NCBI GenBank assembly: GCA_022264855.1
Contig: JABYQU010000055.1
Coordinates: 186,001 to 250,000, forward strand
Reading direction: 5' to 3'
Origin: Lenzites betulinus
Taxonomy: Eukaryota; Basidiomycota; Agaricomycetes; Polyporales; Polyporaceae
DNA length: 64,000 nucleotides
Both the position numbers and the translations under genes were made by a program. Shown here in pieces: positions 57,255 through 64,000 of this stretch. Under the pieces are notes generated by a model that was not told the DNA's origin, searched no databases, and worked only from the letters and a program-made list of their open reading frames with translations. How positions within the stretch are numbered: the first letter of the stretch is position 1; each line of letters starts with the position of its first letter.

Positions 57255-57374
57255 GAAGGAGGGAAGACACCTGAAGGCAGGAGACGAATTGCGATGCGTG
57301 TAGTCTAGCCCATCGATGGATTAGATGTCTTGCGATCGGTTCCCGATTGCGACCTCGTGTGGCCCGCTCCTTCC

Positions 57375-57380
57375 TATAAG
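57375..57380 (+). promoter_or_regulatory. TATA-like box of helper gene 2, element B
   Basis: TATAAG, 60 bp upstream of the ATG at 57,435, spacing usual for a fungal TATA element. It supports separate transcription of this antisense gene. Confidence 0.4.
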
Positions 57381-57434
57381 TCTGCGACCTGCGATGCGAC
57401 CAGCCTGGTATCGCACGCCCCAGTACTCCGCGCC

Positions 57435-58038
57435 ATGGATCCCCTTCCTGATCTTGTCCGCGCTATAGACTCTCTCTGCGGCGAACTTGTCGACCCCGCC
57501 CTCTACCAGTTAGAGTCGCAGGTTGCGACCATCGAGGGCGCCCTTTCTTCCGTGGACCCGCCTGATATCCGCCACTGGCACGTCCTTGCGACGCGTGTCC
57601 TGGTCGCCATAGTGCGTATGCTAGCTGCTTCCCAGCGCAGTCATTGACCCGTAGTCGCAGGAAGCCTGTATTGCGATGGGCTGCGACCAAGCTCTTGTGG
57701 ATGCCGCGACCGCCCGCGCCCTCTCGGTCCTGCGATCGCAGACTGCGTACCCCGACCTCGGCCCCTGGTTCCTGCGAGAGAGACTTCGGTACACAGCCGC
57801 TCAAGAATGCCTTACTCTCGAAGTGACTCGCGCCCAGCTACGTTTATTGGTGTCGCGGGCCGACGCGGCTCGCGGAGTGGCCAGTCGCGCGGGCGGGGCC
57901 GGGCATACATTGTCTTCTGCTCTCTCCAGCATCCGAGGGGCTTCGGCGCGCGCCTTGCGGGGAACTGAGCACGCGCTTACCGAATTAGGGGAGATGGAGG
58001 GCGTCGGCCTCGGTGCCGCGGGGGCGGGACTGGACTAG
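57435..58038 (+). CDS. Antisense helper protein 2, element B (184 aa)
   Basis: Exons 57435-57611 (59 codons) and 57661-58038 give 184 aa; the 49-nt intron is GTGCGT to GCAG. The product is helical with Ala, Leu, Arg and Gly (MDPLPDLVRAIDSLCGELVD; TLEVTRAQLRLLVSRADAAR). Exon 1 length equals that of the element A helper gene (177 nt), and exon 2 also starts with a Glu codon in phase 0. It looks like a tandem duplicate of helper 1 that has diverged strongly. Element A has room for only one such gene. Intact frame, no known domain. Confidence 0.7.
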
Positions 58039-58471
58039 TCAGGGGAGGCGGGCCGCCCGAAACGGAGGAGTAGGGAAGCCCGGCGCGGCCGCCGTTTGGC
58101 GTCTATGGTGTATTTCTGGCGCGCCAATCCTAGCTCTGGCATTTGCGACCCGTTGCGATCGGGGTACGATCTGGTGGGAACGTGTCGCGCGCTCCGCTGC
58201 GCTCTGAATGTACCCGCGTAGCGCCTGTTCGACTGGGTCGCGGCGCGTCAGCGCTAAGTCTCCGTGCGCTGGAAATTTTGCTTCCGCGATGCTTCGGCGC
58301 TTGACGTGCCGCGTGCTTGCGACTGTTAGCGCTTCCCGACCCTGCGCTGCTGCCGTCCGCGGGAGGGGTGCTGCGACGGCTAAGTACCCGTCGCATCTGT
58401 CGCGGGACTTCGTGCTTTCTCCCTCCCTTTCCTCCTCTCCTCCTTCTCTTCTGCTTCTCTCTGCTCTCCCC

Positions 58472-60641
58472 ATGGCTGGCTCGTCCACCTCCGCGTCCCG
58501 TAAAGGCAAGAACCGCGCCGACCCCGCGCTCATGCGCGCTGACACGATTACGAACCTGGAGGACCTCTTCAGGGCGGCCCCCGACGGCGTGGCCACTGCG
58601 GCCGACTATGCGGACTTTGCGACGTCCGCACTGGTTTGGATGGTATGCCCCCCCCTTTTCTGCGACTGCGACCAAGTTATCCTGACCTCCTTCCTAGCGG
58701 CGCTTGGAGCGCTACGGGGGTGACGCCGAGCTGATCGCCGTATGGGGCGATCGCCTGTTCGAGGCCGTCGACGCGGGGCTCGACGGATACATGGGTGAGG
58801 ACAGTCCGTCCGAGGACCCCATGTATGTTGCCGCCCGCGAGCGAGCCGGCGCTGCTTTGGTCGCGCGACGCGCCGCAGAGGCCGAGGCCCGCGAGGCCGA
58901 GGAACAACGGGAGGTCGCGGCTCGCCGCAAGATTTGGGCCGACGCACGTGCCGCCGCCGCCGACTCCGACGAGGAGGACATCCCTCTCGCCGTCGCAGCC
59001 CCAGCCGCCGCCGCAGCCCCAAGGACCCGCGCCATGATGCGCGCCTCCAATGCCCCTCCACTCGCGACCAGGCCCCCAGCTGCGACCAAAGTGGCGCCCG
59101 CGACCAAAGCAGCACCTGCGACGAAGACTGCGCCTGCGACCAAGGCGACACCTGCGACGAAGGCAGCGCCAGCGACCAAAGCGGCCGTCACCTTGAAGGT
59201 CACCCCGGTCGCGAAGTCCGTGCCCCTGCCCGCTCCGGTGACGCCCACGAAGCCCGAGGTCGCAGCTGCGACCTCGTCCACGACTTCGCCCGCTTCCCCG
59301 GCTGGCCCGTCGCGCAAACGCGCCCGCGACGACGAGGACCTCGTCCTGGTCACGAAGCGACCACGGACGACTGAGGGCTTCGAGCCCGCGACCTATCCGC
59401 CGGGCGCGCGCGTGCCCTCTGGCAAGGAGGCGGTAAGTTCCCGTCCCTCATCCATCTGCGATCGCGCTAACCCCCTTTCTCCACAGTGCGTGCAGTGCCA
59501 GACACTTGTGCGCCCCCGATGCGTCCTGCGTCGCGGGGTGCGCAAGTGCGACCGCTGCGTGTACTCCCAAAAGGGGTGCTACGCGCCGGGGCACATCGAC
59601 TACGGGGAGTGGTACGACAGCAACGGGTTCGACCGCGGTATGTCGCAAGCTGCCCGGCCTTCGAGTTTCTTGCGATACTGACTTCTTTGCTTTGATCTAG
59701 CGAACTCGCCTGTCGGACACATCTGGCGCGCGGTCCTCACCGCGAAAGGTCGTCCCTCCGACGTTCCCGAATGCTGCCGGCTGCCTGAGGGTGTCACGGA
59801 GGAAGAGGCGACCGCACAGGAGCTCAACGCCCTCCTGGCCGCCGCTGCTGCGGAGCGCGCGACGGCCGCCCCTGCGATCGCGCCCGCACCTGCGACCACC
59901 GCGACGCCTGCGACCACCGCGACGCCTGCGACCGCCGCAGCTCCTGCGACCGCCGCAGCTCCTGCGACCGTCGCGACGCCTGCACCCAAGGCCACGACCG
60001 CGACCTTCCTCCTTCGGCCTTTCCCTCCGCGCGTCGCCACGCCTCCGCCCGCCCCTCGTGCCCCGACACCTCCGTCTGCGATCGCGCCTGCCCGCGAAGA
60101 GGACATCACGCTGGCCCCCTCAAGCGCCGCACAAGACGCGGAGCGCCTCCCGTCGGTTTTGGTGAGCCAACTCTTCCCTCCGGTAGAGTACACCCGACTG
60201 ATCGTGACCTACCCCGGCCAGGAGGACCTTCTTCGCATCCAGGCCCGGCCGACGCGCACTTATGGGGCCTCGCGTACCATCGCGGGCGGGCCGAGCCCTT
60301 CGACTTCCCGGTCGCGCGCCCCGGACTCCGCCGCCACCCACTCTGCGATCGCACCGGTCGCGGGCCCTTCCCGTCTCGCGCCCCGCGCTCGCCCGGCTGC
60401 GACGCAGACCGCGTCTCTCCTGCCGGCTGAGCCACCGCGCGACGAGGAGGGGGACGACTTGGAAAACGTCCCCGGGATGACTGAAGACCGCCGTCTTCTC
60501 ATCCTCGCCTATCGCCAGGAGCGCGCCTTCCTACGGGCCCGCATATCTGCGCTGACCCATCAGGTCGCCGACTTGCAGGAGCGCGAGAGGCTATTGCTCG
60601 GCCTTGAGTGGAGCGCGGCGGACTTGGAGCCGGAGGACTAG
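58472..60641 (+). CDS. Antisense six-Cys (Zn2Cys6-like) protein, element B (665 aa)
   Basis: Exons 58472-58642, 58698-59432, 59487-59637 and 59701-60641 join in frame to 665 aa. Residues 1-57 repeat the short-first-exon layout of the helper genes. Residues 140-235 are Ala/Arg/Glu-rich, then Thr/Pro/Ala repeats of the APATKA type. Exon 3 encodes cysteines at 303, 306, 314, 323, 326 and 333 (C-x2-C-x7-C-x8-C-x2-C-x6-C), close to the fungal Zn2Cys6 binuclear DNA-binding cluster, followed by YGEWYDSNGFDR. After a second repeat region (TATPAT, TAAPA) the C-terminus is a probable coiled coil (AFLRARISALTHQVADLQER). It could be a DNA-binding regulator or a Gag-like protein. It is antisense to pol and ends 390 bp from the pol stop codon. 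Confidence 0.75.
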
Positions 60642-61031
60642 ATTTGCGATCGCGGCCCTTAGGTAGTTTTCTTGGGACTCTTATGTACCTAGTCGCGCGC
60701 CGCCAATATCGCAGGTAGGGGAGTACCTCGGACTTGTATATACCGTCTTGTCCATACCCTTGCGCTGCCGTCGCATGCGACCGTGGTCTCCATCGCGGGG
60801 GTAGGCACGCAGAACTTGTGGGTCGTCTGCCTTCTTGATGTACTTGTAGCACGCGATCTCGAGCTGTCGCAGTGGTCGTCGCAGGTGGGCCATAATACAC
60901 GTCACTTCTCCCTTGTCCGTTCTCGTCCTGAAAGAGTGTGAATGGAGAGGTCGCAAGTGCGACCGCTCTGAGAAACATAAATAGGGGTATAGAGTCGCCC
61001 TTGCGACGGTGGTACGCTTGCGACCGCGACC
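60642..61031. other. Convergent intergenic spacer in element B
   Basis: 390 bp between the ends of the antisense six-Cys gene and pol. It must hold both 3' UTRs and polyadenylation sites. No gene. Confidence 0.6.
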
Positions 61032-64000
61032 TCAGTCTGATTCGTCGCCTTCGCTGCCCCCTGGCCCTGCGAATACTGGCGGCTCGTCTAAGACTTCTGG
61101 TTCCGGGTCTTCTATACCGTCGTCCTCGGATGCGACTAGCTCGTGTAGCCTTTTTCCTGAGATGTCTGCGAACCCTTCAGGGAGGGGTATAGCCTTGCGG
61201 GCTAGGTACGGGATGACTCGGAAGGCTGCGACCGGTCGGTGTAGCACTGAGCCGTCCAGTTCGCAGAGCACGTATGCGCCTCCGCGATTGCGGGACACTA
61301 CCACTAACGGACCTGTGTACCGCGGTCGCATCTTGCGATTCAGTGATTTCTCGATCTGCGTGTGCCGCATGAGGACCAGGGCCCCGGGCTTGAAGTCGAA
61401 GTCGCGTATGGTCGCAGCGTGATCGCGCTCGAACTTCTGGGCGGCCTCCACTCTCGCTCGGTAGACCCTTGAGTGTAGTGTAGCTAGCTGCCCTTGCCGC
61501 TTTTGGAGTTCGATCGCACGTCGCGCGATGAGGTCTTCGGTTGACAGGAGTTTTTCTGGCGCGGGCATGAGGTAGGTCGCCTCTGCGATATCCATAGGGA
61601 GGATGGGGTGGCACCCTGTGACCGCGAAGTAGGGCGAACAGCCCATACGTTTGCGGACCGTGATGCGATCCGCCCAGAATACGTAGGGTGCGACCTGCGA
61701 CCACCTGGCCTGGTCGCCGTCCGCTGCCTTGAATAGCAGCTGTCGCAGGTCGAAGTGCGATCTCTCGACGATCCCGTTGGCCTTGGAGTTGTACGCGCTG
61801 ATACGGATATGGGGAAGGCCATATTTGCGCTGTAGTCTTCCGGCCGCACTGACGAAGGCCGACCCATTGTCGGTCACGATCTCCGAGGGTGCGCCCCATC
61901 GGCAGTACAAGTCTTGGAGGAGGAAGTCGGTGATGACCTTGTCCGTTTCTACCCGTAGCATGCGCCATTCCGTCCATGCCGATACGGAGCATCGCGCTGC
62001 GACGATGTTGCGGAACCCGCCGGACGCCGGCATCTTCATGGTGTCCACGTACCATCGTACAAAGAGCGCGCCTGGTCGCGCGACTGTGGGTGGGATCAGG
62101 ATCTTGCGATGCGATCGCACCTGACACAGGTGGCACGTCTTGATGTACCAGGACACGTCCTCTCGTAGGGAGGGCCACCAAAAGCGTTCTGCGACCATCT
62201 GGAGCGTCGCGTAGTTGCCTCGGTGTCCTAGCTCGTCGTGCGCTTTCCGTAGTATGCTGAAGCGTCGCTCGGGTCGCACTACTATCTTGTGTGCGCCTTG
62301 AGCGTCCTTCTTCCACAACCGTTGGTCGTCGCAGAAGAATCCTTGTGCGTACTTGATCAGGGACGCGTACTGGCTATCCGTGAGGCCCAGTGGTCGCTGG
62401 AGCGTTCGAAGCCAGTCCGCAACTAGTTGCAGCCGCGCGTCGGCTTTGGTCGAGTGCTCGTTAGACGGTAGCTCGGTCTCTTGGTCTGTCGCGGCTGCCT
62501 CTGCTTCTGTGTCGCTGCTCGCGCGATCCTCCCCCTCACTGAAATTTCGACCGTCCTCGGTCGCTTCGGATAACTCCAACATTGCGATCGCAGGCGTCTT
62601 GCGTCGCAGACGCGATGGGGGAGCTAGGATGTGATGCATGAAGCCGTGGACCTTGTCTATCCAGTCCTCGAATTCGTCTGGGTCTTCCGCAGGGTCATCA
62701 TCGGGTTGTGGGTTGCGACGCGACAGGCCGTCTGGGCCATGCGACGTGCCCGGCACATGTACCAGGTGGAAGTGGAAGGTGAGGATACCCAAGATCCAGC
62801 GGTTGATGCTTGCGCTGGGCGCGAGGTCAGGATTCTGTAGCATTCCGCGGATATATCGCGCGTCGACCTCGACTATGAGGTTGCGAACTCCTACTAGGTA
62901 GATCTTGGTCGCCTGTAGTGCGCGGAACAGACCATAGAGCTCTAGTTTCGGTTGCGAGAAGCGCGCTTCACGCTCGTTGAGGGTGATGGACCCGAAGCGG
63001 CTATAATAGCGCTTGCGAAGGTCGTCTGGGTCGCATTGGCAGAGGTGGTAGCCTACTGCGATGTAGGATGTGTCGACTGCGAGTACCACTGGCGCTCCAT
63101 TGTCGTAGTCGATCGCCCGTAGCGCGGGGGAGGCCAGGAGCGCCTCTCGCAAATCGTCCATTGCTGCGATCTGCGCTCTCCGAATTCGAATGGAGCGTCT
63201 TTCCTTGTGAGTGCGACCAGCGCGTGCGCCCGTCGCGCGAAGTTGCGTATGAAGATCCTTGCGACGCCTACGGTCCCCAAGAAGGCGCGTACCTCCGAGA
63301 GGTCCTTGCATGTGCGCCACTTCTTGATTGCTGCGACGCGCGATTCGTCTGGCTTGCGACCTTCGGGGGTGCACCGATGCCCTACCACCAGTATCTCGCG
63401 GGCGCAGAGGATTGACTTCTTCCCAGAGAACGTCCCGCCTGCGTACTTCATGCGCTGGACGATGCGATTGTTGTTCTGGAAGTGTTCCCAAACAAAACGA
63501 CGGATCCCTGGGTTCTCTGGGATGGTCTCGTAGGTCCCTCCCTCGTCGCGATAGTCTGACGCCGGCCCTTTACAGGGTACATCGTCGATGTAGGGGACCG
63601 TGATCTCAGGTATTTCCGGTCGCAGGATGTAGGTGACGTCGTCGTGGAAAATTGGTACGGAATTCGACCATCCCATAGGGAGGGTACAGTGTCGCAGCGC
63701 CCCGTAGGGCGTCTGGAAGGTTGTGAGGTCGCGCGATGACTCTGCGATCAACCTCTCGTCGTACCCTACGTAGAGATCGAAGATCGCGCCGCATGCGCGA
63801 CCTCCGAACTGTTCGGCTAGGTAGTCGGGCGTAGGTGTTACTCCAGAGTGTTGGATGGTAACCTTGTTGAGTGGCTCTAGACTGTGTACAATTCGCAGCG
63901 ACTTCGCGTCCTTTTTGAGGACGCAGAACCATCGCGACCGATAGGAGGAGTTGGATGGCTCGTAGACGCCGGCTGCGATCTTCTTCTTGAGCATGTCGCA
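61032..64000 (-). pseudogene. Element B pol: reverse transcriptase, RNase H, integrase (partial)
   Basis: Enters from the right edge inside the reverse transcriptase (RIVHSLEPLNKVTIQHSG; LPMGWSNSVPIFHDDV; YIDD at 63,582-63,593). RNase H follows (VVLAVDTSYIAVGYHL; EARFSQPKLELYGLFRAL; LIVEVDARYIRGML), then an acidic linker with a second polypurine/hairpin copy, the H2C2 domain (HDELGHRGNYATLQ ... CHLCQ), the integrase core (Asp in WYVDTMKMP, Asp in VTDNGSAFV, Glu in GIVERSHFD) and a GPY/F-like end, with no chromodomain. One frame change is needed near 63,185 between FEFG and AQIAAMDD, a net loss of one base. It is called a pseudogene for that reason; a programmed shift or a sequencing error are alternatives. 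The rest, 2.1 kb to the stop, is open. Confidence 0.85.
62529..62563 (-). promoter_or_regulatory. Internal (central) polypurine tract and hairpin copy
   Basis: Inside pol, the minus strand repeats the 3' polypurine region: AGTGAGGGGGAGG with the hairpin CGACCGTCCTCGGTCG (plus strand, 62,548-62,563). Compared with 56,452-56,487 it differs by about five transitions over 36 bp. It encodes EDGRNFSEGED within the pol frame. Confidence 0.65.

Larger units (their letters stand above)
55816..64000 (-). mobile_element. Ambisense Gypsy element B (continues past the window)
   Basis: In pol orientation: reverse transcriptase to integrase (64,000-61,032), a plus-strand antisense block of three spliced genes (60,641-56,593), polypurine tract (56,452-56,465) and LTR (56,451-55,816). 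It interrupts element A pol at 55,816. TGCGA/TCGCA is very frequent: 15 hits between 57,301 and 57,900 by hand count, against 1 in an equal stretch of element A. Only the 3' LTR is in view. Confidence 0.78.

Noticed and set aside
48602..64000. Possibility that A, B and C are one continuous element
   Set aside because: There are three separate integrase domains with different sequence, composition and C-termini (chromodomain only in C), and two complete LTR/polypurine junctions.

Overview
The window looks like genomic DNA from a basidiomycete, most likely an Agaricomycete mushroom or polypore. Genes are split by many 50-70 bp GT-AG introns. The right half carries transposon families typical of that group: a KDZ transposase with a CxC2 cysteine cluster, a Plavaka-type CACTA transposase, a DUF6532 gene and chromovirus-like Ty3/Gypsy elements. 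No rRNA, tRNA, CRISPR or bacterial-type operon was seen.

Region 1 (1-28,200) is host sequence with well-spaced genes. Three small secreted or surface-anchored protein genes (1444-2148 minus, 3986-4892 plus, 7425-8156 plus) share a 49-nt first exon. They are followed by an intact five-exon SUMO gene (9384-10071 minus), three F-box protein genes (10.8-12.5, 17.3-19.3 and 20.2-21.9 kb, all minus), a BAR-like coiled-coil/Ser-Pro-rich protein (13.5-16.6 kb minus) and a 1,074-residue multi-pass membrane protein (24.2-27.6 kb plus). A 115-bp dispersed repeat occurs at 19.54 and 28.21 kb.

Region 2 (28.8-48.3 kb) is a nested DNA-transposon locus. A Plavaka transposase gene (minus, start at 45,418) is cut in two: its N-terminal part ends at 42,676 and its C-terminal part resumes at 29,614. 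Between them lies a 13,061-bp element (29,615-42,675) with a CGGGTAT direct repeat on both flanks, imperfect terminal inverted repeats of about 66 bp, and a subterminal array of 14 TAATACAT motifs. It carries an intact nine-exon KDZ transposase (1,061 aa), an RNase H1-N/viroplasmin-domain gene, a 601-aa nuclear-type protein gene, a 222-aa unknown gene and a GC-rich 234-bp minisatellite. A DUF6532 gene (690 aa) stands head to head with the Plavaka gene.

Region 3 (48.6-64.0 kb) is a nest of LTR retrotransposons, all with pol on the minus strand. A chromovirus fragment (C) is interrupted at 50,205 by element A, and A is interrupted at 55,816 by element B, which runs off the right edge. A and B are related and share an unusual ambisense layout: between pol and the LTR lies a set of spliced genes on the opposite strand (one or two helper genes of about 190-200 aa plus a larger protein with a six-cysteine cluster like Zn2Cys6). 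Each element is saturated with its own short motif, CGCGCG in A and TGCGA/TCGCA in B, through LTR, introns and both coding strands. Both also carry a polypurine tract next to a hairpin whose stem is kept by compensatory change. This ambisense, motif-tagged retroelement pair and the 13-kb KDZ element are the most interesting parts of the window.
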